Assembly (NCBI GenBank): GCA_022841825.1
Contig: JALHQT010000006.1
Span: forward strand, 435,378-473,849
Source of the DNA: Anaerolineae bacterium
Lineage (GTDB): Bacteria; Chloroflexota; Anaerolineae; Aggregatilineales; Phototrophicaceae
DNA: 38,472 nucleotides
Direction: 5' to 3'
The notes below the pieces were generated by a model. That model saw nothing but the letters and a program-made list of their open reading frames with translations, was not told where the DNA came from and did not search any database. This document shows positions 24,542 to 33,152 of this stretch, piece by piece; within the stretch, counting starts at the first letter, position 1, and each line of letters starts with the position of its first letter. Both the position numbers and the translations under genes were made by a program.

Positions 24542-25225
24542 ATGTCCGGAGAACGAATTCTACTGATCGAAGACGAAGCCCGTATCGCACAATTCATCGA
24601 GCGCGGGTTGATCTATGAAGGCTACCGCGTGAGTGTTGCGCGTGATGGTCAAAGCGGCTTGAGCATCGCCCGCGACAACCCACCCGACCTGGTCATCCTC
24701 GATTGGATGCTGCCCGGATTGGATGGGCTGGAAGTCTGTAAGCGGCTGCGGGCAGCCAGCGATGTGCCGATCCTGATGCTGACGGCAAAGGACGACATCC
24801 GCGACCGCGTGACGGGGCTGGATGCCGGGGCGGACGACTACCTCGTCAAGCCCTTCTCGGTCGAGGAACTGATGGCGCGTGTTCGCGCGCTCTTCCGCCG
24901 CTCGACCCCCAACTCGCGTCCGGAAATCCTGCGCTTCAGCACGCTCACGCTCGATACCGGCACCCATCGTGCCTATCGCGGCGAACGTTCCATCGATTTG
25001 ACCGCCAAAGAGTATGAACTGCTGGAACTGTTCATGCGCAATCCGCGCCAGGTGCTGACGCGCGATGTCATTTTCGACCGGGTGTGGGGCTACGACTTCG
25101 GCGGCGAAAGCAACATCATCGAGGTTTACGTCCGCTACCTGCGCCAGAAGACCGAGCAGGAAAGTGAAACGCGCCTGATCCACACCGTTCGCGGCGTTGG
25201 TTATGTTCTGCGCGAGGAAGAATAA
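24542..25225 (+). CDS. OmpR/PhoB-family response regulator
   Basis: The 227-residue transcription factor has an N-terminal receiver (phospho-acceptor Asp54 in ILDWMLPG, Thr81, Lys103 in YLVKPF). Its C-terminal winged-helix DNA-binding domain has [20 protein letters not shown] and the end [12 protein letters not shown]. Length and motifs are canonical. It would be phosphorylated by the histidine kinase encoded 9 bases downstream and then bind direct repeats in target promoters. The regulon is unknown. It may include the gene upstream or the pair itself. Confidence 0.96.
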   Translation: MSGERILLIEDEARIAQFIERGLIYEGYRVSVARDGQSGLSIARDNPPDLVILDWMLPGLDGLEVCKRLRAASDVPILMLTAKDDIRDRVTGLDAGADDYLVKPFSVEELMARVRALFRRSTPNSRPEILRFSTLTLDTGTHRAYRGERSIDLTAKEYELLELFMRNPRQVLTRDVIFDRVWGYDFGGESNIIEVYVRYLRQKTEQESETRLIHTVRGVGYVLREEE

Positions 25226-25234
25226 GCGGCTGCC

Positions 25235-26737
25235 ATGACGCTGCGCAAGAAACTCATCTTCTGGTACACCACGCTGATCGGGGTAATCCTGATCATTTTC
25301 GGTGCTGCGCTGTTCTGGTTCATGCGCCTTGCGCTGATCAATTCCATTGATGAGTCCCTGAAAGAAACCGCCAGCGTCGTCATCCTGAACGGCGGCATCT
25401 ACACGCGCTCGGAATTTGGCGCGCCGGATGAAGTTCGTGTGCGCGTGCCGCAGCTCGACCTGTTCGAGGCGACGACGATGTTCATCCAGGTCTGGCAAGT
25501 AGGTGAATCGCCAGAGCTGGTCGGGCAATCCACCAACCTGCAAAACTACGAAATCACGCCGCTTGACGCGCCCAGTTTGCAGCATGTCGGCGATCCTGCG
25601 CAGGGTCCCGAAGGCGTCCTCACCAACACACTGATCAACGGCGTCAGCTATCGCGTGCTGACCCGCCCGTTCGTCTTCTGGGGCGGTAGTTACGCCGTGC
25701 AAACCGCGACCTCGCTGGCGACGGTGCAGCAGGCGAGCCGAGAGCTGATCATCGTCATCGCAGCGGGAATGCTGTTTGCGCTGGCAGGCTCCTCGATGAT
25801 GGCAATGGGCTTTGCCGACCGCGCGCTTAAGCCTGTCGCACGGCTGACCGAGGCTGCGCGGCGCATCGCCACGACCGACGACTTGTCGACTCGCCTGGAG
25901 TACGAGGGACCCTCCGACGAGATTGGGCAGATGAACTCAATCTTTAACCAGATGATGGCGCGCCTGGAAAACCTCTTTCATGTTCAGCAGCGCTTCGTCG
26001 CGGATGTCTCGCACGAGTTACGCACCCCACTGACCGCGATTCGCGGCAATCTCGACCTCATCAAGCGCTACGGCGCAGACCAGGAGTCGTTGGATGCCAT
26101 CCAGAGCGAAGCGGAACGTATGTCGCGTCTGGTGGCGGATCTGCTCCTGTTGGCGCGCGCCGATTATGGCGGGCTGACGCTCGACCTCGCCCCGCTTGAC
26201 CTCGACACGACCATCAGCGAGATTTACCGCGAAGCGCGGGTGCTCGCAAAAGACCGTAACCTGAACGTCGTCATTCATGATTTTGACCCCGTGCGTGTGC
26301 AGGGCGACGCCGACCGTCTGAAGCAGCTCTTTCTCAATCTCGTCAGCAATGCCATCAAGTTTACGCCGGAAGGGGGCAGCGTGACGATCAACCTGCGCCG
26401 CACCTACCAGGACGCGGTTGTCGAAGTGATCGACACAGGCATTGGGATCGCACAGGAAGACCTTGCACGGATCTTTGATCGCTTCTATCAGGCGGATCCG
26501 GCGCGCGTGCGCAAGGGCGAAGGATCGGGGCTGGGCTTATCGATTGCCCGTTGGATCACCGAAGCACATGGCGGACGCATCGAAGTCACCAGCCAGGTCG
26601 GCACAGGCACGACATTCACCGTCTTCATCCCGCATATTGAAGAAAAGCCCGTGATGCCGCACACGGAGGTGACACGCCCACGCCTGGGCGTCATCCGGCG
26701 GTCGCCCAACTCGCAGACGACACGAGTCAAGCCATGA
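25235..26737 (+). CDS. Membrane sensor histidine kinase
   Basis: The 500-residue kinase has an N-terminal membrane helix (about residues 9-32), an extracytoplasmic sensor of about 125 residues without a recognised fold, and a second helix (about 168-190). A HAMP linker, a HisKA domain with His260 in DVSHELRTPL, and an ATPase domain follow. The last has N box LFLNLVSNAIKFTPEGG, G1 DTGIGIA and G2 GEGSGLGLSIARWITEAHGG. It pairs with the regulator just upstream. A short polar tail of about 40 residues follows the last domain. The stimulus is unknown. Confidence 0.96.
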   Translation: MTLRKKLIFWYTTLIGVILIIFGAALFWFMRLALINSIDESLKETASVVILNGGIYTRSEFGAPDEVRVRVPQLDLFEATTMFIQVWQVGESPELVGQSTNLQNYEITPLDAPSLQHVGDPAQGPEGVLTNTLINGVSYRVLTRPFVFWGGSYAVQTATSLATVQQASRELIIVIAAGMLFALAGSSMMAMGFADRALKPVARLTEAARRIATTDDLSTRLEYEGPSDEIGQMNSIFNQMMARLENLFHVQQRFVADVSHELRTPLTAIRGNLDLIKRYGADQESLDAIQSEAERMSRLVADLLLLARADYGGLTLDLAPLDLDTTISEIYREARVLAKDRNLNVVIHDFDPVRVQGDADRLKQLFLNLVSNAIKFTPEGGSVTINLRRTYQDAVVEVIDTGIGIAQEDLARIFDRFYQADPARVRKGEGSGLGLSIARWITEAHGGRIEVTSQVGTGTTFTVFIPHIEEKPVMPHTEVTRPRLGVIRRSPNSQTTRVKP

Positions 26738-26747
26738 CTTGAGCGTT

Positions 26748-27077
26748 TCAGACGCCGCACTCCAGCCGGGAAATACTCAGCAGCAGCGTCTCTCGGACAT
26801 GGCTGTCCGTCAGGCTATAATAGACATGCCTGCCACTCTTATTCGAACGGACGACGCCCAGTTCGCGCAGATATTTAAGCTGGTGGGAAACGGCGGGCTG
26901 ATCCATCTTGAGCGCGTGTGTCAATTCCGATACACACCATTCGCCATCCGCCAGCGCCTTGATCATGCGAACGCGGGTAGGATCTGCAAGCACCTGGAAG
27001 AACCGTGCGACCGACCGCGCATCATCGAGGTCAAGTACAGGGATTTGAGGAATAGTCCGGCGAACCACCATCGGCAT
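26748..27077 (-). CDS. ArsR/SmtB-family transcriptional repressor
   Basis: The protein is a small winged-helix regulator of 109 residues from ATG 27077. The core RFFQVLADPTRVRMIKALADGEWCVSELTHAL is typical, and the recognition helix region reads QPAVSHQLKYLRELGVV, followed by the wing SGRHVYYSL. A Cys in EWCVSEL sits where many metal-sensing members have the ELCVCDL motif, but the second Cys is missing there. Metal sensing is therefore uncertain. A longer frame to TTG 27125 is possible, but a TTGACA -35-like box lies just upstream of that TTG (27138-27133), which argues for the shorter form. The gene converges on the kinase gene with a 10-base gap. Confidence 0.88.
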   Translation of the reverse strand: MPMVVRRTIPQIPVLDLDDARSVARFFQVLADPTRVRMIKALADGEWCVSELTHALKMDQPAVSHQLKYLRELGVVRSNKSGRHVYYSLTDSHVRETLLLSISRLECGV

Positions 27078-27267
27078 AATGCGCTCAACAATTGTGGGAT
27101 GACATCTACAGGCTACAGAATTCAAAGAGTCGTGTCAAGCACACAAAAGGACGGTCGATCCGGGCAAAATCGCGCTTTTCGTGCCAGGTTTGCCCGCATG
27201 GTATGACGCATGACATATTTTAGGGAGACGAAAACATCGTGCCGCATCGCGTTATTTGTCTGTTAGT

Positions 27268-27296
27268 TTGTCGTTATATCGTCTTTGCAATATGAT
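27268..27296 (+). promoter_or_regulatory. Promoter of the TPR protein gene
   Basis: TTGTCG (27268-27273) and TATGAT (27291-27296) are separated by exactly 17 bases. Initiation would be near 27303, leaving a 17-base leader before GTG 27320. This lies in the gap 27126-27319, where no other feature is evident. Confidence 0.55.
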
Positions 27297-27319
27297 GTTG
27301 AGCATACTGGTAGGTAGCT

Positions 27320-29263
27320 GTGATTGCTCTTGAAAGTCGCATCATGCAGCAAGACACCCAACTCGACCTGATCCGCGATGAACTGGTCAAGGCAATGCGC
27401 CTGGCTGAACAGGGCAAGCATCGCCAGTCCGTCGATGTATGCCTTCGCAGCATGAAGACTGCGGCGCAGAAATCGCTGCCCCTCCCAGAGGGTTTCGTCG
27501 CGGCACTGCTCACGCGCATGGGCTTGAGCATGGCTGCACAGTCGGAAGTGGAGCAGGCAGTCGAGCACTATCGCCTCGCGGAGGGCGTCCTGCTCCGCCG
27601 CAAGGATAGTGTGTACCAGGTCCGCGAGCGCTATGAGGTCGTCCTGTACACCACCGACGATGATCTGCGCCTGCTGCTGGCGGACATCTATCAGGCACTC
27701 GGCGCGGCATTCGAAATGCGTCAGGAACCCGACCGCGCCATCACCTACTTTCGCCAGGCATTCAAAATCGCCGATTCGATGCAGAATCCCGGCTTGGCAT
27801 GGCGCGCGCTTCACGCGATTGCCCAGAATTATCAGGCGCGCAGCCTGTGGACAGACCTCAGGGAGACCGCAAACGATCTTCTTCAGCTCAATTCACGCGA
27901 TCCACAGCCTTCGCGCGAGATCATCGCCCGCCGCTTCCTGGCGCAGACCTTTGGCAAAATGTCCGCGCTCCAGGAGATGCTGACTGAACTGACCCGGATC
28001 GTCGAAATTGGTCGGAACAGCGGTCACCCCGACCTCCAGTACGATGAACGCGCCCTGGCGCGAGCGCAGCAGGCACTGGCAACCCGCGCCAGCGAGCCTG
28101 GCAGTGCCATAGTGCCTGCACAGTCTGCCCAGACCAGCGTGGTTGAGATCGAAGGCGTGCGCAGCACCCGAACCATGGAGATCGCCGCTGCCCGTGTCGG
28201 TACCGGGGCGCTGCGCAGCACCCCCACCCCCCTGGCTGCCACTCAAGTGCCGACCGATCTGATCCACACCATCAGCCTCGAGACGGAAAATGAAAAGGGC
28301 GCGCAGGACGCGGTTTTCGTCCTGCACACGCGCCATCTTGAACACGCTGCCAATCTGTTCCGCTGGTTTCACCCGTCGGTACTGACGCTGAACATCCCCA
28401 GTCTGCGCCAGCTCCCGCACAGCGGGATTAACATTCCATCCCAAGGGCATCTTCGCGTCGAGTGGTCGTTGAGTGACCTGAAGCCGAACGCCCTCCTGAA
28501 TGCGTCGATACTTACCGAAGCACAGGTGGAAAAGATGGAAGCCGCCAACCGCGAGTCGCAGCGGCTGACCGTCTATCTTGAAGGCAAGGATGGAAAGTTT
28601 GGCAAACGCAAGCGTATACTGCTCCCCGACAAATTTGAACCGTGCCTGCTCGATTGGCGCGGGGTAACCGGGATTGTGCGTTACCTGCGCCGCGTCTATC
28701 TGGGCGAGCGCGAGCGGTTGAGCGTGCAGGAAGCACACCACCTGCTCACCCTGCTCCAGCTTCAGACCAACGACGGATTCCTCGCAACCGGTCTTCAGCA
28801 GGAGATGGGGATCATTCATCGGATGGTAGGCGACCTGAACGCGGCAATGCAATGCTTCCGTGACGAGATCGCCCTGAACATCGGCAAGGATGGCATCCCG
28901 GGGTCGCACACCTCGCAGTCCTTGCGCCAGATGGGTCTCATCCACATGCAGCGAGACGAGGATGATCTCGCCCTGGATGCGCTGGGCGTGGCGCTGGCGA
29001 TCAACCCCAACTCGTTCGACTCTTTGACCGCAATGGGTACCCTGGTCAAAGATCCCGCCGAAGCGCTGCGCCATCTCGGGCGCGCCTGGCGCATCCGCAA
29101 AGAGGACAGCAGTTGGGCGGAGGTCATCAAGACGGCAGCCGCACGCCTCAACCGGACGCCAGAACAGATCGAGCAGGCAGTAGGCATCGTCGCCGTCCAG
29201 ATCGATCTCTCAGCGCGCTTCGATTTCGACGCCGCAGCCCTCACCCGCCTCGGAATTCTCTGA
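27320..29263 (+). CDS. Large TPR protein with an unrecognised central domain
   Basis: The 647-residue cytoplasmic protein has TPR-like helices at both ends. The N-terminal block (about 15-270) includes AVEHYRLAEGVLLRR and AITYFRQAFKIADSM. The C-terminal block (about 490-600) includes AMQCFRDEIALNI and ALDALGVALAINPNSF. Between them, roughly residues 315-460, is a domain I cannot assign, with strand-rich text such as HLRVEWSLSDLKPNALL and the basic KFGKRKRILLPDKF. The start may be GTG 27320 (with AGGT upstream) or ATG 27344. It stands upstream of htpG with its own promoter and may be an adaptor protein; that is inference. Confidence 0.8.
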   Translation: MIALESRIMQQDTQLDLIRDELVKAMRLAEQGKHRQSVDVCLRSMKTAAQKSLPLPEGFVAALLTRMGLSMAAQSEVEQAVEHYRLAEGVLLRRKDSVYQVRERYEVVLYTTDDDLRLLLADIYQALGAAFEMRQEPDRAITYFRQAFKIADSMQNPGLAWRALHAIAQNYQARSLWTDLRETANDLLQLNSRDPQPSREIIARRFLAQTFGKMSALQEMLTELTRIVEIGRNSGHPDLQYDERALARAQQALATRASEPGSAIVPAQSAQTSVVEIEGVRSTRTMEIAAARVGTGALRSTPTPLAATQVPTDLIHTISLETENEKGAQDAVFVLHTRHLEHAANLFRWFHPSVLTLNIPSLRQLPHSGINIPSQGHLRVEWSLSDLKPNALLNASILTEAQVEKMEAANRESQRLTVYLEGKDGKFGKRKRILLPDKFEPCLLDWRGVTGIVRYLRRVYLGERERLSVQEAHHLLTLLQLQTNDGFLATGLQQEMGIIHRMVGDLNAAMQCFRDEIALNIGKDGIPGSHTSQSLRQMGLIHMQRDEDDLALDALGVALAINPNSFDSLTAMGTLVKDPAEALRHLGRAWRIRKEDSSWAEVIKTAAARLNRTPEQIEQAVGIVAVQIDLSARFDFDAAALTRLGIL

Positions 29264-29332
29264 GTATCGCGCCTGGTCTCCTCATTCGATACGCGGTACT
29301 CACACCTCAGCTCTGTATTCTGATAGACTTCT

Positions 29333-29365
29333 AATGCCCGCGTGCTACAACAGTGCGCGGGCATT
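29333..29365 (+). terminator. Hairpin between the TPR gene and htpG
   Basis: AATGCCCGCG and CGCGGGCATT form a perfect 10-bp stem with a 13-base loop, followed by TT and then GTA. It could terminate the TPR transcript. Because only 29 bases remain to the htpG start, it could instead lie in the htpG leader. Confidence 0.6.
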
Positions 29366-29394
29366 TTGTACTGTGGTATGAGGTGAAGCCAAAA

Positions 29395-31263
29395 ATGGCG
29401 GAGCAACACGCATTCAAAGCAGAGATCCAACAACTGCTCGATATTCTTATCCATTCGCTCTATACCGACCGCGACATTTTCCTGCGCGAACTCGTCTCGA
29501 ATGCGTCGGACGCGCTCAGCAGGCTCCAGTTTGAGCAGTTGACCAATACGGCAATTGCCGACCCCGAGGCATCGCTCTATATCGAAATCAAGGCGGACGA
29601 CGCCGCAGGAACGCTGACGATCAGCGACAGCGGGATCGGCATGACGCGCGATGAGATGATTCAGAATCTCGGTGTGATCGCCCACAGCGGCGCAAAAGCA
29701 TTCATCCAGGCGATGCGCGAGCGCAAAGAAACGAACGTTACGGACGTTATCGGGCAGTTCGGCGTCGGCTTCTACTCCGCGTTCATGGTCGCCGATAAGA
29801 TCCGTGTCGTTTCGCGCTCCTATCGCCCTGAAGAAAGCGCCTTTGCCTGGGAATCGAACGGCGGCGATACCTATACTGTCGAACCCGCCGAACGTGAAAC
29901 ACGCGGCACCGACATCATCCTGACGCTGAAAGACGACGCAAAGAACTATTTGCAGCCCTGGAAGCTGCGCGAGATCGTCCGCCGTCATTCCGATTACGTC
30001 GCGTTTCCCATTCACATCGGCGACGACGAAAAACCCGCCAACAAACAGGTTGCGCTCTGGCGGCAGGAGTCCAAAGAGATCACGGATGAGCAGTACGATG
30101 ACTTCTACAAGATGCTCACCTACGACTTTCAGCCGCCGGCGCACCGCATCCACATGCGCGCGGACGTGCCGCTCCAGTTCTACGCGCTGCTCTATGTTCC
30201 GAACACCGCCGACCGTGCAATGATCATGGGGCGTGAACCAGGACTGAAGCTGTACGCGCGCAAAGTGATGATCGAGGAGCGCAACACGGACATGCTGCCG
30301 GAATACCTGGGCTTCGTCCAGGGCGTGGTCGATAGCGAAGACCTCCCGCTCGCCGTCAGCCGGGAAAGTGTGCAATCCACCCGTATCATCGCCAACCTCA
30401 AGAAGACGCTCACCAACAAAGTCCTGAGCGAACTCAAACGGTTGATGAAGAACAAGCCGGAGATCTACCGCACGGTCTTCACCAACTTCGGGCGCTTGAT
30501 CAAGCAGGGGCTTGTCGCCAGCCCTGACGACGCGAAGGACATCCAGTCTCTGCTGATCTTCCGCAGCAGCAACACAAGCGGCGAAGACCAGGTCACGTTG
30601 GGCGAATACGCAGCACGCATGGCGCGTGGTCAGAAAGAAATCTACTACGTGCTGGCGGACGACGAAAACGGCGCAGCCCACAGCCCGCACCTCGATCCAT
30701 TCCGGCAGCGCGGGATCGAAGTCCTCTACCTGATCGACCCCGTCGATCCTCTGATGCTGATGGGTTTGAGCGAGTATGAAGGCTACAAAGTCCGCAATGT
30801 CGATGAAGCGGACATCGACCTGCAAGACGTCGGCGAGAAGAGTGAAGCAGCCGACGACGCACGCGAACCGGTTGCCGAAGTCAGCTTCTTAGCGCTGCGT
30901 CAGCGCTTCGCAGAGCGTCTGGGTGAGCGCGTCAGCGACGTGCGCGAAAGCAGCACGCTCGTCGGAAGCCCGGCGCGACTCGTCAGCAGCGATACCAACA
31001 GCGCGCGGAACATGTTCCGCGTCAATCGACTGCTGGATCGTGACTACAACCTGCCAGTGAAGATTCTGGAACTCAATCCGCGCCACCCGCTCATTCACAA
31101 TCTGAGCGACATGATTGCGGCAGAAGGCGCAAACAGTCTCATTGACCTGATCGTCGAGCAGGTGTTTGAGACTGCACTGCTGCAAGAAGGCATTCATCCC
31201 GATCCCGCGAGCATGGCGGACCGCCTGACACAAATCATGCAGGCGGCAACCCAGCGCGGGTAG
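29395..31263 (+). CDS. htpG: Chaperone HtpG (Hsp90 family)
   Basis: The 622-residue protein is bacterial Hsp90, an ATP-dependent chaperone. The GHKL ATP-binding N domain is clear: LRELVSNASDAL, DSGIGMTRDE, GVIAHSGAKAF and GQFGVGFYSAFMV. The middle domain includes LPLAVSRESVQ with the catalytic Arg region, and the C-terminal dimerisation domain ends near RLTQIMQAA. Length is normal. ATG 29395 has GAGGTG 9 bases upstream; in-frame codons further upstream lie inside the hairpin and are unlikely to be translated. It converges on the receiver gene with only two bases between the stops. Confidence 0.96.
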   Translation: MAEQHAFKAEIQQLLDILIHSLYTDRDIFLRELVSNASDALSRLQFEQLTNTAIADPEASLYIEIKADDAAGTLTISDSGIGMTRDEMIQNLGVIAHSGAKAFIQAMRERKETNVTDVIGQFGVGFYSAFMVADKIRVVSRSYRPEESAFAWESNGGDTYTVEPAERETRGTDIILTLKDDAKNYLQPWKLREIVRRHSDYVAFPIHIGDDEKPANKQVALWRQESKEITDEQYDDFYKMLTYDFQPPAHRIHMRADVPLQFYALLYVPNTADRAMIMGREPGLKLYARKVMIEERNTDMLPEYLGFVQGVVDSEDLPLAVSRESVQSTRIIANLKKTLTNKVLSELKRLMKNKPEIYRTVFTNFGRLIKQGLVASPDDAKDIQSLLIFRSSNTSGEDQVTLGEYAARMARGQKEIYYVLADDENGAAHSPHLDPFRQRGIEVLYLIDPVDPLMLMGLSEYEGYKVRNVDEADIDLQDVGEKSEAADDAREPVAEVSFLALRQRFAERLGERVSDVRESSTLVGSPARLVSSDTNSARNMFRVNRLLDRDYNLPVKILELNPRHPLIHNLSDMIAAEGANSLIDLIVEQVFETALLQEGIHPDPASMADRLTQIMQAATQRG

Positions 31264-31265
31264 GC

Positions 31266-31700
31266 TCAGGCGCGGACGCGGCGCTTGCCGTTCATCCGTT
31301 TCAGCGCGATATTCCGCAGGATGTCGCGCAGTTCGACGAACTTGGGGAGCGGCTTGTACATCAGCAGATCCGCCTCGGCACGGCTGATGACCACTTTTTC
31401 TTCGTCTGCGGTCAGATGAAACGCGGTCATCAGCACCACCGCCACGTTCTTGAGCAGCGGGCTGCTGCGCATTCGTTCGGCGACCATGACGCCATCGATA
31501 TCGCCCGGCAGCCGCAAGTCGATCAATGCGAGAGCGGGGATTTCTTCGCGGATGATGCCCGCTTCAACCTCTTCGATCCAGGTGACAGCTTCTTCCCCGG
31601 TGGCAAACGCGACCTCATTGACCTCCAGGACGCTCGACATCGCGGTCAGCATTTCGTACAGATCGGGTTCATCTTCGACGATCATATAAGTCATGGTCAT
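31266..31700 (-). CDS. Stand-alone receiver-domain protein
   Basis: The 144-residue protein is a single CheY-like receiver with no output domain. The acidic pocket is VEDE, the phospho-acceptor is Asp61 in LIDLRLPG, the switch Thr is in VLMTAF, and the conserved Lys is in LLMYKPLP. A basic tail (LKRMNGKRRVRA) ends the protein. I prefer ATG 31700, with AAGGA about 11 bases upstream, over ATG 31694. It lies 34 bases downstream of the LutC-like gene on the same strand, so the two probably share a transcript. The kinase partner is unknown. Confidence 0.92.
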   Translation of the reverse strand: MTMTYMIVEDEPDLYEMLTAMSSVLEVNEVAFATGEEAVTWIEEVEAGIIREEIPALALIDLRLPGDIDGVMVAERMRSSPLLKNVAVVLMTAFHLTADEEKVVISRAEADLLMYKPLPKFVELRDILRNIALKRMNGKRRVRA

Positions 31701-31734
31701 GAGTACTGATATCCTTCGCCCTCAAGTAGTCTGC

Positions 31735-32430
31735 TTAACCCGGTTCCTTGATGATGACATATTCGGTTCCTGGTCCGTGTACCCCCAGGATCAATTCCAT
31801 TTCGATGTCGCCCGTTCGACTGGGACCCGTCACGAAGGCGAGGTTGGCGCGCTCATAAACCGTCGCCATGCCGCGCCCACGTTCACCTGCCAGCCAGTCT
31901 TCCAGGCGCGGAACAAGCTGTTCGACGGAGACAACCGCGATCCAGATCGGGGGAAGTACGGTCGGGATGCGTCCCTTGCCCTCACCGCTGCTGAGAACAA
32001 GAGTCCCCGTCAATGCAATCGCTGCGTCAACGCCAGAGATCCCCAGAGTCGCCTTTCCGAAGTGAGCCATCCGCTCCGGTGAACGATCTTCATGAGGCAG
32101 CGGAATCGTCGCTTCCACCCCTGATTCATGCAGGAGCGCCGCCAAACCATCGACCGGGATATGACGAAAATCCCACGTCAGGGCATGGGTAACGTCATGC
32201 TGCACGATCAGCGCACGAATCTGTTCGCGCGCACCCGCATCCCCCTTCACGACGAACGACTGCCCCTTGAGCAGTGCCATCTCATGGACGAAACGCGCAA
32301 CCAATGCCGCGCGATCCATCTCGTCCGCCACCAGCGCGGGCAAATACGTACGCGGACGCGGTGCTGCGTCGTCGAACGGGCGACGAGCAGCGCGCAGCTT
32401 ATCAAGGATGATCGAGCGAGAGTCATTCAT
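31735..32430 (-). CDS. LUD-domain protein, LutC/YkgG-like
   Basis: The protein of about 231 residues matches the LutC/YkgG type of LUD domain. LutC normally works with the iron-sulfur proteins LutA and LutB in L-lactate oxidation. Recognisable stretches are GISGVDAAIALTGTLVLSS, followed by LPPIWIAVVSVEQLVP and the end LILGVHGPGTEYVIIKE. lutA and lutB are not in this window, so it is an orphan here. The start is probably ATG 32430 or ATG 32442; a TATACT -10 box at 32469-32464 rules out an earlier one. The Shine-Dalgarno is weak. Confidence 0.86.
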   Translation of the reverse strand: MNDSRSIILDKLRAARRPFDDAAPRPRTYLPALVADEMDRAALVARFVHEMALLKGQSFVVKGDAGAREQIRALIVQHDVTHALTWDFRHIPVDGLAALLHESGVEATIPLPHEDRSPERMAHFGKATLGISGVDAAIALTGTLVLSSGEGKGRIPTVLPPIWIAVVSVEQLVPRLEDWLAGERGRGMATVYERANLAFVTGPSRTGDIEMELILGVHGPGTEYVIIKEPG

Positions 32431-32463
32431 AACAAACCACATCCAGACGAAATACTGCACAAT

Positions 32464-32469
32464 AGTATA
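32464..32469 (-). promoter_or_regulatory. -10 box of the LUD-receiver operon
   Basis: TATACT reads toward the LUD gene with initiation near 32457. No good -35 box is seen at 16-18 bases. Confidence 0.45.
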
Positions 32470-32565
32470 ACGCACAATTAGTATGCATCATGAGCCGTGT
32501 GAAAAGTGTGAAGAAAAAATGAGCATCACCACGATTATTGGGGTTTCCTGACTGCTTTGCGCTGG

Positions 32566-32571
32566 TATACT
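32566..32571 (+). promoter_or_regulatory. -10 box placed for leaderless transcription
   Basis: TATACT ends 7 bases before the ATG at 32579. Initiation at the normal distance would fall on the start codon itself. No Shine-Dalgarno is visible upstream, which agrees with a leaderless message. Confidence 0.5.
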
Positions 32572-32578
32572 TACACTC

Positions 32579-33127
32579 ATGCAGACATTGACACCCAATA
32601 CCCTGCCCAACTATCACTTCCTCTTTATAGCACCTGGTCTTGGCGTAGAATGGTTCTTTGATGCTGCCCGCCACTACTTCGACCGCTTTCGCCCAACCGT
32701 CGTCACCAATCTGGATTTTGTGCGGATTATCCCCCAGGAATACAGCTTCGCCCTGACGGCGATTGTCCGGCGCGACGCCGCAGCCGATTGGGGCGTACAG
32801 CTTGCCCAGCTTCGCCCAACCGCGCTCTACGACCCCGTCGTCTACGAGACGGTCGAAGACGCAAAACGCACGCTCGACCAGCGCGCCGAATTCAGTCAGC
32901 CGTTTGGCGTTCCGCTCATAAACGAAACTCCACAGGCGGTACTGGAGGAGGGATTGCTGGACAGCATCCCTACCCCGCTCGTCCCAATGCAAAACGCAGA
33001 AGGCTGGGTGACCGTCACGCCCATCCCCACCGTGCCGACGACGCCGACGCCCCCCCCAACGCCGCTGCCGACCGGCGATCCGATCCCCCCGGTCGAGGCA
33101 ACGCCTGGGTCGCTCATCGGCGGTTGA
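32579..33127 (+). CDS. Small protein with a module shared by the next gene and a Pro/Thr-rich tail
   Basis: I do not recognise this 182-residue protein. Residues 11-110 align without gaps with the C-terminal 100 residues of the glycosidase-like protein encoded next. The pattern is YHFL at the start, then WFFDxAR, Y, D, FRP and V, with FG at the end. Residues 111-182 form a Pro/Thr-rich tail (TPIPTVPTTPTPPPTPLP) of the kind used as an extended linker. There is no signal peptide. The start codon has no Shine-Dalgarno and is probably leaderless. The next gene starts 25 bases later on the same strand. The module's function is unknown; a role in substrate or partner binding is a guess. Confidence 0.78.
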   Translation: MQTLTPNTLPNYHFLFIAPGLGVEWFFDAARHYFDRFRPTVVTNLDFVRIIPQEYSFALTAIVRRDAAADWGVQLAQLRPTALYDPVVYETVEDAKRTLDQRAEFSQPFGVPLINETPQAVLEEGLLDSIPTPLVPMQNAEGWVTVTPIPTVPTTPTPPPTPLPTGDPIPPVEATPGSLIGG

Positions 33128-33152
33128 CGCGCGTAGCTACGAAAGGATACTC

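Noticed and set aside
27078-27125. N-terminal extension of the ArsR protein to TTG 27125
   Set aside because: A TTGACA box directly upstream suggests transcription starts within or after this stretch, and the extension has no family similarity.
28816-30825. A 669-codon minus-strand frame opposite the TPR gene end and htpG
   Set aside because: HtpG is unmistakable on the plus strand; the antisense text shows no motif and is a composition artefact.
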